Assembly: GCA_015680685.1 (NCBI GenBank)
Contig: MNCI01003080.1
Coordinates: 157,396-221,395 of the forward strand
DNA: 64,000 nt
Origin: Gnetum montanum
Taxonomy: Eukaryota > Streptophyta > Gnetopsida > Gnetales > Gnetaceae
Reading direction: 5' to 3'
Shown: positions 12,803 through 23,195 of the stretch, in pieces
How the letters are laid out: each line of letters opens with the position of its first letter
Numbering within the stretch: position 1 is the first letter of the stretch
Position numbers and translations under genes: made by a program
The notes under the pieces: model-generated
The model's database searches: none
Told to the model about the DNA's origin: nothing
The model's input: only the letters and a program-made list of their open reading frames with translations

Positions 12803-13743
12803 ATGAAACTTTGGATTAATCAAAAGAAAAATTTATATAACGGTGAAATTAGCACACCAATAAAAATGCCTTCTTCTCATAAGAGCAACTCACCACCTAA
12901 GGATCATACACGAGACAGTCGGCAAGATAAAAAACATAACCAAAATCAGCCAAGTCCTAAACAATATAAGATGACATATACTCATCCCGATAAGTATATT
13001 CCTAATTTTACTTTTGTTCTCCATCAAGACAAACAACTGCGATGGAGAGATTTGCAAGGTAACATTATGTTACCCCCAAATCGATCAATCTCTCGCATGC
13101 TTTTCCATGCCTTGGCATAGATTGGCATGCAAGATCATTTCGCGGAATATGTTGCGGAAGATTTTGACATGAGGGATTATTATCCCACAGATGCCCAACG
13201 TATGAGGGACTTAAGGTAGGAGAGCCAACATACATGGTTGAAGGGCAAGGCCCCGCATGTCCTTAGCGAAATAGGAGACGAGGAACCCTTTATCACGGGT
13301 TCTTTAGCAAAGGATGTTCCCCCTCCTAACGATGGTGAGGAGGTTGAGTATCAGAACCTATGATCAACGATACATATCCTTGGTTCTGATGCCCATAAAC
13401 ACCAACTATTCACAGAAGGAACAACCACTCATGCTAAGGATAGGCACTTTGATCGTCACAACGATCGGGGTCATAGCAGCCGAAGAGAAGGCAAGAAACA
13501 TCATCATGGTGACGATTCCCCTTCTTCTTCTCCTTCATCCAATCACTCATCCTCTCCTTCCACATCTAGGCACAGCCACCATGAACATAAAGGTGAGGAT
13601 AAAAGTAAGAAAGATAAAAGACCTCGACGTGAAAGTCAAGAGAGAGGACAAGGGCAAGGACATAGGGAGAGTAGGGAACAACGACAACATCACAGGCGTC
13701 ATGAAGAGACGATCATGACGAGCCCCTACTCGCAACCCGAAGT
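12803..13743 (+). pseudogene. Gag N-terminal region of element B, frameshifted
   Basis: A Lys/Ser/Pro-rich opening (open 12803-13120) is followed, in other frames, by HFAEYVAEDFDMRDYYPTDAQRMRDLR and then a long His/Arg/Ser-rich basic stretch (about 13401-13720, for example SSSPSSNHSSSPSTSRHSHH). That stretch ends next to DEPLLATRS, which also precedes the Gag core in element A. At least two frameshifts separate these pieces from the Gag core. The basic region could bind RNA; that is inference. Confidence 0.6.
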
Positions 13744-14871
13744 ATGCTTGACATAACGGAGGTAGTTAGGATTCCCACAAGGCATTTAAAGGATAGCCAG
13801 ATCAAGCGTTTGGACATGAATAATATCTCACGATTTAAAGGGGGATACAATGCTGATCCACAAAATCATTTACAGGCATTCCACGATGCCTGTGCCTTGC
13901 AGAATATAGAAAATGAGTGGCAAAAACTTAAGTTATTCCCAAGGACACTCACTAAAGAAGCAGAGAGCTGGTATCAGTCCTTAGAACCGGAAACCCTCAG
14001 GAGGTGGAGTACAATGTTAGAACTGTTCAACGAAAAGTATCAAACGTACTCCAGAGTGTCCAATTTTTGTAAGCAGATCCAAGGCTGGAAGCAAGGTACG
14101 CACAAACCCTTGGATGCTGCCATGGCCTGCTATTACACATTGTTACATCGTTGCCCGGGCCATGGGTACGCTCAGCGGGATCAACTTCACCACATCGTGG
14201 ATGGGCTAAGAAATGAAACTAGAAGAACCCTTAGGACTTACGCCCAAGGGAGACTCTCACAACTTAGAGTCCATGAAGTACGTAGCTTGTTGGAGCAAGT
14301 AGCAAATGAAGAGGGTGAGCTACGAAAAAGGGAAAGTGTGGAAGAATACAACCAAGATCCCTCTCTTCGAAAGAAGGGAGTGAAATTTTGTGATGAAGAG
14401 GATGAGTCATCAATTGAAGAGTTGGTGAATCAAAAAACCTTACCAATCAAACAATTAACAACAGAATTAGCGGCTAAGGTAGATGATGTATGGAGTTCCT
14501 TAGACTCTAAAATTGAAACTATCTTAAAAATTGTAGAAGAGTCTAATGTTGAACAAAGTAGTGACAAAGGTAAGAAAAAGTGGAGAGATTTAGGCCCTGC
14601 ACATAACAAGGGTAAGGGAAAAATCACTAGCTCCGATGTGGCTAAGGATTCTAATTCAGATGATGATGGTGGATGTGAGATCTGCCATTATGACCATCCT
14701 AAGGGATGTTGCCCTATTATCTCACGTCTACAGGAGTCTGGTGCACTTAATCCAAGACTCAACCAATGGCAAACACCCCGCAGGTTACCTTATCCACAAG
14801 GTAACCCAAGGCAATTCCACCAACCACTAACGTATTATCCAAGTGGAACTTCACCACAGCCCATCAGATAG
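13744..14871 (+). CDS. Retrotransposon Gag core of element B
   Basis: An open frame of 375 residues. The retrotransposon Gag domain spans roughly residues 25-170 (FKGGYNADPQNHLQAFHDAC, WQKLKLFPRTLTKEAESWY, LHRCPGHGY, IVDGLRNETR). An acidic and charged segment follows, then a CEICHYDHPKGCCP zinc-knuckle-like motif (CX2CX3H) near residue 315 and a Pro/Gln-rich tail. The ATG at 13744 is only the first Met of the open stretch; in-frame coding sequence (DEPLLATRS) extends a little upstream. The frame ends at TAG 14869-14871 and continues, same frame, into the protease at 14872-15816. The TAG is either a CAG-to-TAG mutation in a Gln-rich run or a readthrough site. Confidence 0.8.
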   Translation: MLDITEVVRIPTRHLKDSQIKRLDMNNISRFKGGYNADPQNHLQAFHDACALQNIENEWQKLKLFPRTLTKEAESWYQSLEPETLRRWSTMLELFNEKYQTYSRVSNFCKQIQGWKQGTHKPLDAAMACYYTLLHRCPGHGYAQRDQLHHIVDGLRNETRRTLRTYAQGRLSQLRVHEVRSLLEQVANEEGELRKRESVEEYNQDPSLRKKGVKFCDEEDESSIEELVNQKTLPIKQLTTELAAKVDDVWSSLDSKIETILKIVEESNVEQSSDKGKKKWRDLGPAHNKGKGKITSSDVAKDSNSDDDGGCEICHYDHPKGCCPIISRLQESGALNPRLNQWQTPRRLPYPQGNPRQFHQPLTYYPSGTSPQPIR

Positions 14872-15816
14872 CATCAGCAGTGGCAATACCCACAGTCATG
14901 GGGGATGCCACCGCCTACACAACAATACCCTTACCGGCAGCCCGATCCTTATGGTTATTATGTGCAGCAGCCGATTTCTCCAAGAGACTCTATGGGTCAC
15001 GCAACCCCCAACCGTCACTACCAAGCTCGAGAGTACTTCAAAAGTACTCCTTCTCCTCTGGGGGACACTCCATACCCACACCATCCTCCTAATCCATCCG
15101 CACCTCTTCCACTAGAAGTAGTTCCCATAACACCTCCTACTCCAACAATGCAAGGGGAACTTCCTCCTCAACCGCAGCAACGTCACGCTGCGAGAGCTGT
15201 AAATATCCAACCTGCTGCTGGTTCTGACAACTGTAAAAAGAGAAGACCTTACTTCAGAACCAAAAGCCCAGATAAACTCTCGCAACAACAAGCGGTTGAT
15301 GCCATGTACACTCCTCCACCATCTAATACTTCGGAGCACCCTTCAGTCCAACAGAGCGTAACGCATACGGTTATGTTAACGCATACCGTAACTGACTGGA
15401 TCAAGGTGGGCCACCTTCCTAGGAAACTAATTGACCTTGGGAGTCCCTTAATCTATTTGCAGATCACCGAAAATGAACCACATAGGGCTCTTCTTAACTT
15501 AGATTCCAGAGTCAACTTAATTTCACGAAAGATGTATCACGCCTGGAACCTGTCCCAACTTAAGAAGAGTAACATCCAACTAGAGCTGGCAGACCAATCC
15601 ATCACCATTTCCTTGGGATTGGTGGAGGATGTCATTACCACTGTGTGTGGTTGGTCTTACCCAGCTGATTTCCTGGTGATTGAAGTGAACAACAATGAAG
15701 GGGACTTCCCAATTATAATGGGAAGAGGAAAGTTCCATACATCACATAGAGTGATTCATCGGGTGATGACATGGAGGAATTGTCTCCATGTAACAGGTGT
15801 ACCCAAAGAACTTTGA
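14872..15816 (+). CDS. Retroviral-type aspartic protease region of element B
   Basis: Same frame as Gag after one TAG; first Met at 14905, 303 residues from there. A Pro/Gln/Tyr-rich linker precedes a pepsin-like retroelement protease over about residues 165-300. Seen are ALLNLDSRVNLISRKMY at the active-site position, then LELADQSITISLGLVEDV, YPADFLVIEV and FPIIMGRGKFHTSHRVI. The family normally has D-(S/T/L)-G at the active site; here it is D-S-R, so the flap-side Gly is replaced and activity is doubtful. No reverse transcriptase follows. The layout fits a Gag-Pro polyprotein of a non-autonomous element. Confidence 0.75.
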   Translation, partial: HQQWQYPQSWGMPPPTQQYPYRQPDPYGYYVQQPISPRDSMGHATPNRHYQAREYFKSTPSPLGDTPYPHHPPNPSAPLPLEVVPITPPTPTMQGELPPQPQQRHAARAVNIQPAAGSDNCKKRRPYFRTKSPDKLSQQQAVDAMYTPPPSNTSEHPSVQQSVTHTVMLTHTVTDWIKVGHLPRKLIDLGSPLIYLQITENEPHRALLNLDSRVNLISRKMYHAWNLSQLKKSNIQLELADQSITISLGLVEDVITTVCGWSYPADFLVIEVNNNEGDFPIIMGRGKFHTSHRVIHRVMTWRNCLHVTGVPKEL

Positions 15817-16120
15817 ACCAAAGATGCCTGTATGTAGCAACCACACAAGAAGTAGTAGACACCCTGTGGTTGACAGCTACTCGAAGGAGCAACCAAATAT
15901 GCATGGAACGAACTGAGGAAACCCATACCCATAACGAAGGCATAGACACATTAAAATATGAGCGTCACCAACTTCCACCCCTCAATCTAAGATCATCAAT
16001 TGGGAAAAGTTGGGCACTTCTACGAAATTCAAACAAACGCTCATTATTTCGGATCTCTCCCTTTCCACTCAGTCATGGGGGAGATGGCCACCTATGCTAA
16101 TCATATGGGGCCCTCAGTTC

Positions 16121-16300
16121 TTTTTCAATTTTTGTTTTACACGTTTTTGTTTTACAAAGTTTTTGTTTTACACATTTTTGTTTCACAAATTTCTTTAACT
16201 TTTCTAGTTTTTGTTTTACAAATTTCTTTAACTTTTCTACTTTTTGATTTACAAATTTCTTTAGCTTTTCTCTTTTTTGTTTTACAACATCGTTATACTT
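16121..16300 (+). repeat. T-rich tandem repeat in element B
   Basis: Short units of TTTTTGTTTTACA(A/C) are repeated, passing into about 33-bp units (gttttacaaatttctttaacttttcta) three times. It lies just after the protease frame, in the non-coding 3' interior. Open frames on both strands here are by-products of the repeat. Confidence 0.7.
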
Positions 16301-17607
16301 TTTCCATTTTGTATGTGTGTGTGTGTGATCCACCCTGTAAGTTTGTCCCATAATAAGCGTTCTTCGTGATGGTATGAACTGTTTTCATATTGATTGCTAA
16401 TGTTTGGTTTTTACCTTTAAGTCACAATGTTGATACTGAGGTATGTTTCTTTTGATATGGCAGGCAATGAGACCACTTCATCCGTCCATCCACCTGTTTC
16501 TATGGTCTCTCTCGGCTTGGAAATGTACAGTCCCCTTCTTAATAAGAACTTAAACGAATCAGTGACTGGGCATTTCTCAAACTAAGGAAGGACTCAAGGA
16601 TTGAAAAGGGTGTGAATTCAAGGGAACTTGATGCTTTTGTGTTGGTCATTCTCTTGGGTGCTTGAATGTTTCTTCTTGAGTTTTCTATCGTTCTGATGTT
16701 ACCCACTTATCAGAAGCTAAGAAAATAAAAATAAGAAGTCTTTGCATGGTGTGGTTCTCACGCATAAAAACACAAAACAAAAAAACCCAAAAAAAAACCA
16801 AGTGAGAATTCAAAGCACACCCCTTAGACGGAATAAATATTTGGGCTACAAGCATTAGTTATGGAACCTAAAGTGTTCCCTCTAACTAAGGCCCTTCTCG
16901 CGTCCCATTCTCTCCTTTGTTTCGTCGGAATGGTGGTAGCTCTTGGAGCATGCATTCTTGTTGCCCAAGTGGATGGTTTAACCGAATGCGTTGATGCGAA
17001 GTCACTGGATGTGGTTGGTTTGAGGCCAGAGTTCGAATGAGATTTGCCACGTCACATTAATCATCAACCACACAAGGGGCTGTACACCACCTTGTTCTTG
17101 GGATTCCATTCCATTTCTCTTCTCTCTATCCTTCTCTCCATTGTTCACCTCATTGCCAATTGTATCATTAGTGTATATATTTTGGTTGATGCATTGTTTT
17201 CTTTTTGGTAAATTCTTGTGGTTAAGACTTTAACTCTTGTTCCAAATGACATTCCCAGGGCCCACGGACTCTTTGAATGTGGGTTTGTCAGGGCATTAAG
17301 GGCATGAGCCTGCTTTGGGGAGGACCCACTGACATTCCTATTTAGATCATTAGTTAAATTCTTTCCCTTAACATTTTGCAATTAATTTTATTTTTGTTCA
17401 TTTCCATCTTGACATCCACTTCATCGATGNNNNNNNNNNNNNNNNNNNNNNNNNNNNNNNNNNNNNNNNNNNNNNNNNNNNNNNNNNNNNNNNNGGATCC
17501 ATATCAGCCATACCACAACCTAGCCAATGAGTTTACACCGAAGCAAGGTATCAATTACATGATGATTCAATTGCCCTTGCTAATATAAGATTGTGTTGTG
17601 TGTGCAG
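16301..17607 (+). other. Non-coding 3' interior of element B, with gap
   Basis: No gene is recognised. It contains a GT run near 16310 and the family block GGGCATTAAGGGCATGAGCC...GGGGAGGACC near 17287-17330 shared with A and E. A 65-base run of N lies at 17430-17494. It ends in a splice-acceptor-like TTGTGTGTGCAG directly before the ATG at 17608. Confidence 0.5.
17430..17494. other. Assembly gap (65 N)
   Basis: Unresolved bases inside element B. Open frames crossing this gap are artefacts. Confidence 1.
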
Positions 17608-17808
17608 ATGGTGACCATGCAAACAACGGACTGGATTTGGAGCAAACACTCAGAATGGAGTAGCATTGAAGCAGCTATGCAAGGAGCAAGATTGATGGCG
17701 CGCTTACAGATGGATAACAAAGATGTAATCTTGGCGTTGGTAGCAACAACACTTCTTTCTCTCTCTCTTTCTTTCTCAGCTGCCAACAAAGGCCTGATGT
17801 CCTTGTAA
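17608..17808 (+). CDS. Short accessory ORF of element B
   Basis: The ATG immediately follows a splice-acceptor-like TGTGTGCAG, the same position as the accessory frames of A and E. It encodes about 66 residues beginning MVTMQTTDWIWSKHSEW and ending in a hydrophobic stretch (VILALVATTLLSLSLSFSAA) that could span a membrane, then a TAA. It does not resemble the longer ORF of element E. It may be a decayed or alternative accessory frame; function unknown. Confidence 0.35.
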   Translation: MVTMQTTDWIWSKHSEWSSIEAAMQGARLMARLQMDNKDVILALVATTLLSLSLSFSAANKGLMSL

Positions 17809-17972
17809 TAAGGTGTTCACCCTTGTTGTCATGAACACCAGTTTTGTTAAGTCTTGTAATAATGATCTGTTCACATGTCATCCCATTAGTTCCATTTCCC
17901 TCAATAATTCCATACCTACCTAATATTATTGTAAGGAACTCGAGGACGAGTTTTCATTCAGTCATGGGGGTA

Positions 17973-18924
17973 TGATGAGAAGCGATATCGCATGGGCCAT
18001 GATATCGCGTACGTGATATCACGTCGTCCCCTGCGATGTCACGTATGCGATATCGCGGTCCTCCGCCAAATTTATAAATAAGAGGCAGCACTCCCCTTAT
18101 TTGTCATCCTAGGCTAGAAGTAGCAAAGCTCTGGTAGTTTGATCACTCCAGAGATAGAGTTTTTCCATGTGCCCGCAGTAGGAGTTCCCAAGTGAATGGA
18201 TCTTTATTTGAGCAGCTTTGTACCTAAATGCAAGTTGTGTACAACAATAAAGATGAGCTTTGTGGATAAACCTTGCAGTGCATGGAATAGGTTTTATTAC
18301 ATGTTATTTATTATTTTCCTAGTAACGCGGCATGAGTACGACTTGGTTACGAGCATTGATGAATGTGCACGGCTAACCAAGGAATCAGCTACTCAACGTG
18401 ATTAGATTCTCTCACCCTTATCTCCTAGAACGTGGGATGAGTATGACTTGATTACGAGCATCTATAGATGTGTACGACTAGTCAAGGAATCGGCTGCTCA
18501 TCACACTTAGGCTAGTTAGGTGCCTCAGTACGACCACTTCGAGCACGTGCGTTACATGTGGTGATCCCAGTAACGATTAGTGTTTGGTAGCCACAGTTGC
18601 ATAGTTCAAGGTGTGTACGGTAAGTGGGAACCGATGCTGACGCTAGTTAATTTAGACTTAGGTCATTAGTTAGAGTTAGCTAATTTCTCAACCCTTTGCT
18701 CTTAGCGTAGAAGACATAAAACCAGAAAAGACCAAAAAAATCATATACCTCGGACTTACTTAACCATACACTGTGAAACAACAAGTAAGTCTGGGAAGAG
18801 AACGAATGATTAACCCCAAGTGTTCCATGGGGCGTTTAGGCATTTAGTCTACGGAGTTCGACCAGATCGCGCGTGCTACGCTCGTTTCGTATGGTTGAGT
18901 GTAGGGATACCTCGCCACTCATCA
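17973..18924 (+). repeat. 3' LTR of element B
   Basis: Starts TGATGAGAAGCGATATCGC and ends CCACTCATCA. It is 30 bp longer than the 5' LTR, mostly in the GATATC-containing U3 near 17985-18060. Confidence 0.9.
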
Positions 18925-19556
18925 GAGCCTTTTGCTGCAAATTCTACAATATCCCTACTTAAGAATTGAAAAGGATGATCATGAGACAGCTCTATAGACT
19001 TATATAATGTAGCATATTTAGGAGCAAAATAGCATACAATAAGGAAAACACAACCATTTTGATATAAGATTTTTAGCAAAACATATTATTTATAATCATC
19101 AATTCTTTCTAAAAGCACACAATTTTCAAGAGATTTTCTCATTGCAATACCCCCAAAAGGTTTGCTTATTTACCCTACTCTTCTATTTCTTGCCACAAAT
19201 TTTATAAATCTATGAACTATAAAATTTACAAAACCAGCATCTTCCCAAGTTTCAACAAAACCAAAAATATCAAAAGTTATCAAAGAAGCTAATAGTATTT
19301 AAAGGACTAACTTTATTTGCAATCCCACCATCAATGTTAAGAAATCCATGCCTTAAAGGGCCTATATGTGTTTTGAATAAATTTTGAAAAACTGCTTATT
19401 TATAATGACTGCCATGTTGCTAACATTTAGGTATGCTATCAAACCTTGTTCATGAGCTACCTTAACCAATTTCCATTGTTTAGCCCTTTTTGCAAGTTCA
19501 TATTGAGTGAGATCCTCATTTATCCAAATGTTTTTCTTCTTCTTAGTTTGGTTCAT
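18925..19556 (-). pseudogene. LINE endonuclease relic, N-terminal part
   Basis: On the minus strand, the segment from about 19080 to 18925 reads VCYFAPKYATLYKSIELSHDHPF...FLSRDIVEFAAKG, typical of the middle of a LINE APE endonuclease just before its GDFN motif, which is found at 11801 across element B. Further 5' (19556-19362) is WINEDLTQYELAKRAKQWKLVKVAHEQGLIAYL, resembling the region that precedes the endonuclease in some plant LINE-like elements. Frameshifts and stops separate the parts. Confidence 0.6.
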
Positions 19557-19624
19557 GTGGCTTTGATGTCTTCAAATATGCACTCTATCTTCTACATCAT
19601 GAAACTTAACAATTACATTGTATA
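19541..19624. repeat. Block shared with 61573-61656, part 1
   Basis: The run TTTGGTTCATGTGGCTTTGATG through TTACAATTACATTGTATAA-like sequence is nearly identical at about 61573-61656. In the second locus it is directly followed by a block that lies 1.4 kb away here (about 21058-21240). Confidence 0.7.
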
Positions 19625-21057
19625 AAAAGTTATCTTATTTTATTGGAATCACTAAACATATGAACAAGAAGATAGAAGTCCATTATTGCATGGTTAGCAA
19701 CACAAATTTATATCAAGAAAGTAAAGGAAACATCTCCATACAAAATCTTCATCAAATGCCATAATAAACAAAATGAATATAATTGATTAACATCTAGGTT
19801 GTGGTGTAAGATAAGCAAAGCAAATAAGTTTGGAAGAAACAAAATTGTTTAGTCACTTAAACTTTAAATTTTTTTTAAAAATTCTTTCCTAAAAATGGCT
19901 CTTGTAAATTTTAAAATTCTTTTAAATAACTTGGATCCTCTACCTAACAAAAATCATAGACTATTGTTTTCTGCATCTTGTAATTGATAGTTGACTAAAA
20001 ATTAATTATATTAAAACCAATTAAATATACCAAAACCATGTAAATTTACCTATTACTTATAAAATGCATGCATCATTTTTGTGGTGTTGGCCTTATCCAA
20101 TTTACAAGGGGTTAGTTATATGAATTCTCTTTTGTCATTTCTTATATTAAAAGTTATATAATATTTAAACTTTGATTTCTTTCTTTATTTTTTTATCCCT
20201 GTATATTTTTTGAACTATACCTTTATTATTTTCGCTCAAATTTATAAGGAGATTTCTTATACTAGATGTATTTTCTAGTCTTGTTAACACATCTCTAAAT
20301 AGTCAAACATTTCTTATACATGTATATTTATTTTGTGTCTTCTAACAATTAAGCCTTCATGATGACTTTTTATTATAACCCATTGTGTAGCCTAATTCAC
20401 ATTTATAGTCTTTTTGTTGCTAAAATAGAATTTATTTTATTTGCTTGTATTATCATCAACATCCTAACTTTGTCCCAATAGAATGGGTCGGCTATAAGAG
20501 TTCCTTTTCAACATTTGCCTTTATGAAGAGCTAGATCATTTTCAATTATTTTTATTTTCTTATCTTATTTGGTCTTCCTCTTGGTAGCTTTTATAGAATA
20601 GTGATGTACCAACTCTTTTTTATAGGCTCAAAGAACAACACAATACAAAATGGAAATTTGAACATGGATCCCTATGAAGTAAGATTAGCTAATCCTATTT
20701 TGTTTGGACAAAGCTAGGATGATGATACCACCATTATTTATTTTATCATTGATACCACCATCATTTAGGTTATCAATTTCGCATGTCATTTTAACATTGG
20801 TTTATTTTTGAAAATTATAATAATAGTTTGTTGCCTACTATAAGTTCAAGTCCTTGTAGGATTTTTTTATCATAATCAAGATAATGAATTATAAGGTCTT
20901 AATTTAATTGTAGGTCTTAAATGGTACATGTAAAAAAATATGATGCTGCACAAAAAAAATATACATCTTGAAAGCTAGAACAAAATGTACAAAATATGCT
21001 ACAAAATATGCTAATATTCACAAATGTGAAATTTTTATGAATTTTAACAATGGATAA
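19625..21057. other. AT-rich stretch, no gene recognised
   Basis: No domain or frame above noise. This segment is missing from the related locus near 61656, so it is either an insertion here or a deletion there. No clear terminal repeats were seen at its edges. Confidence 0.5.
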
Positions 21058-21240
21058 TAACGTAGTGGTCTTGGTCTTGGCGTAAACTTTTATACATCTT
21101 AGACTGTAACTATGTTTCAATTATTTAGGATTACAAAATCCCCAAATTTTCATGAATCAGACCAACATAAAGCTAAATCTTATTGGTGTGAAGCGGAGCC
21201 AGGAGAGGAAATGCGTCCCGCCGTTTGCCTAAAATCATAA
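21058..21240. repeat. Block shared with 61656-61822, part 2
   Basis: Contains TAGTGGTCTTGGTCTTGGC and GCCAGGAGAGGAAATGCGTC, closely matched at 61660-61810. It continues after part 1 in the second locus without the intervening 1.4 kb. Confidence 0.7.
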
Positions 21241-21399
21241 ATTTAAAAACCTGGAAAACATGAAAAGCAAGGTAAAAAACGAAAAAGAAAAAGTGAAAAC
21301 CATCGTAATCCATTTATTTATTACCAGTAGCGCCAAAAGCCAGGATAACCTTTTAAACTTTTTAGAATATATGAAGCTGAAATTGCGTCCCTTCGTATT

Positions 21400-22250
21400 C
21401 AATTAGTTTTCTACTTTTTCTGTCGTCTCTACTTTTTCAAGATCGGCTTCTGTTGCGCTTGGAGCACTAACGCATTCTCTCAGGAGAAATCGTTGCCGAG
21501 TTCGTTGTTTTATCATGGTACGCCTTCTTTCATTTGAAATTCTTGTTTGATTTAATTTTGTAATTTGTTGCTTAAAAGTTTTCATCGCTGTATTTGTTGA
21601 TATCCTGCTTTCTGATAGCGCTTTGTATGCGAAAAGTTGCCGTTTAGGATCTTGAAAGATGAGAGAACACCAGATTGCTGTTATGCTTAGGGTTTCATGT
21701 GCATGTTCTTGAAGTTTTTCATGGATATGGTAGATTTTTTAGCCATTTCTTAGCCCTTGGGATGGATTACGGAGCCGGATTCGTTTATCACGGTGCATAG
21801 AAGTGGATTTTGGCAATGCCTATTCCCTGCTTTAATTTAATTTACATTTATGACATTCAAAGTCGCAAATTATGGAAAACCCATCAGTATACACAGCAAA
21901 TTACCAGATAAACATTGGAAACATAAAACTCATGACTACCTGCAGGACTCTAATTATACTTCTTTATTGGCTGTGTGCACAATCGAGATAAAAATCAAGC
22001 TGCAGACTGAAATCAAGCTGCTCTATCTATCTGCATTATGCAATATTCTTGGAAGAAAGCACATAGCAAGCATCTCCAACATGAAAAGCAAGAAAAAACA
22101 TAACAGACTAAACATGGACTTTGGATCATCCCAATCCACCATACCATCAACCCTGACCTTATCTACTACCTCAACTAGACTCACAGCTAAACCATTATTA
22201 TTGACTAAAATCATACCCCAATGTCGATGACTCTGGAGTCTGGACTCACA
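21400..22250. other. Possible low-copy gene fragment, unassigned
   Basis: GC content and texture differ from the repeats. A pyrimidine-rich leader-like stretch ends in ATCATG followed by GTACGCC (about 21517-21524), which could be a start codon abutting a splice donor, and a TTTCTGATAG acceptor-like site lies near 21620. No protein family was recognised, and I cannot connect exons. Low confidence. Confidence 0.2.
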
Positions 22251-22299
22251 CCTCTCAGATTCCATCTACTACATAACTAAGACTAGGAGTAAGATCAAC

Positions 22300-22830
22300 C
22301 TCATAAAATTATTGGTTTGGCAAGCGTAGAGTAGGCTCGTGCTCAAACAGATACAGACTCAGGAGCAGAAAGCGAAACGGACTACTCCTCCAAGAGGGAC
22401 ACAGATATTGATCTTTGGACTGATCTTGGGAGAGGGAGATGGATTGATCTTGGGAGAGACATACAGACTGATTTTCGGAAAGAGACACAGATTGATCTTC
22501 AGACAAAGAGACAGACTGATCTTTGGACTGATCTTCAAACAGAGAACGGACTGATCTTTAGTTTGATCCTCAAAGAGGGAAACCAACTGATCTTTGGTTT
22601 GATCCTCAAAGAGGGAAACCAACTGATCTTTGGTTTGATCCTCAGAGAGAGAAACTGACTGATCCTTGGACTGATCTTCAGAAAGAGATACAGACTGTTT
22701 TTGCGTCACCCTCCTCCTTCTCAGCAGCAGCAGGAGGCGGCTCCTCTGTCACAGTTTCATCCTTCACGGCTTCCTCTGTCACAGTTACACAGCCCTTCTT
22801 TTGGCCAGATCGGCATCAGCCTGTCAACAA
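22300..22830 (-). pseudogene. Acidic repeat protein exon, frameshifted
   Basis: On the minus strand an acceptor-like TTTGTTGACAG near 22822 is followed by sequence giving VTVTEEAVKDETVTEEPPPAAAEKEEGDAK in one frame. A shift then gives a tandem array of SLSEDQ(S/T)KDQ(S/L)V units (about 22709 down to 22560). The array continues in other frames to about 22400 as repeats of a roughly 30-36-bp unit (GATCTTTGG(A/T)(C/T)TGATC). Codons are disrupted by at least two shifts. The protein is not recognised. The repeat purity suggests slippage expansion of an old exon. Confidence 0.4.
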
Positions 22831-22835
22831 AACGC

Positions 22836-23110
22836 TCATTTCATTATTAGAATCAAGAACAAATAATGGAGATTTTTTACAGCACGGCTCCGCAGAATTT
22901 TATATACATACACATACATATTTGTGTGTACCGGCTTTCCCTTTCCCTCATAATTAAATGTTCCTGCATCTCTGCATCTCTGGCCGTGATTTCGAAAATT
23001 ACCGGCATATTCTCCCGTAACGGTTCCATAAATTAGCAGCATATTCTTCCCTAACGGTTTCATAAATGTAAAACCTTTACAGGAAACCAACGGTTTCTTA
23101 CCATTACAAA
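22836..23110 (-). pseudogene. Possible upstream exon of the acidic repeat gene
   Basis: Minus-strand open stretch of 84 residues (MVSCKGFTFMKPLGKNM..., then YGTVTGEYAGNF and DAGTFNYEGKGKP). A donor-like CCGGTACACAC lies at the point where EGKGKP ends, and the next acceptor-like site is near 22822. The family is not recognised. It may be the exon 5' of the repeat exon at 22300-22830, or chance. Confidence 0.3.
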
Positions 23111-23129
23111 TACATCCATGGAACCAACG

Positions 23130-23195
23130 GTTATAGCAAAATGTATATATTAAAAAATTCGGTTATAGCAAAATGTATATATTAAAAAATTTCGT
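23130..23195. repeat. Direct tandem duplication of about 32 bp
   Basis: GGTTATAGCAAAATGTATAT with its following AT run occurs twice in a row. A simple local duplication. Confidence 0.8.

Larger units (their letters stand above)
11802..18924 (+). mobile_element. LTR retrotransposon B, Gag-protease, GATATC family
   Basis: This two-LTR element of 7,123 bp includes a 65-base assembly gap. The LTRs are 11802-12723 (922 bp) and 17973-18924 (952 bp), with TGATGAGA starts and CCACTCATCA ends. The flanking target duplication GAGCC (11797-11801 and 18925-18929) is perfect. A tRNA-Asp-like primer site follows the 5' LTR, and a CTCGAGGACGAG block with the polypurine tract ATGGGGG precedes the 3' LTR. 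The interior carries a nearly open Gag-protease frame and no polymerase or integrase. It interrupts a minus-strand LINE endonuclease. Gag and U3 differ clearly from A and E, so it is a distinct subfamily. Confidence 0.92.

Noticed and set aside
16097-16353. Overlapping frames on both strands with Lys- or Phe-rich repeats
   Set aside because: They come from the T-rich tandem repeat downstream of the element B protease; no homology or start context.
17376-17588. 70-codon plus-strand frame spanning the gap
   Set aside because: It reads through 65 unresolved bases, so the frame has no meaning.
22359-22709. CRISPR-like regular repeats at the acidic repeat region
   Set aside because: The units are contiguous tandem repeats without unique spacers, in a plant nuclear context, and encode a peptide repeat.
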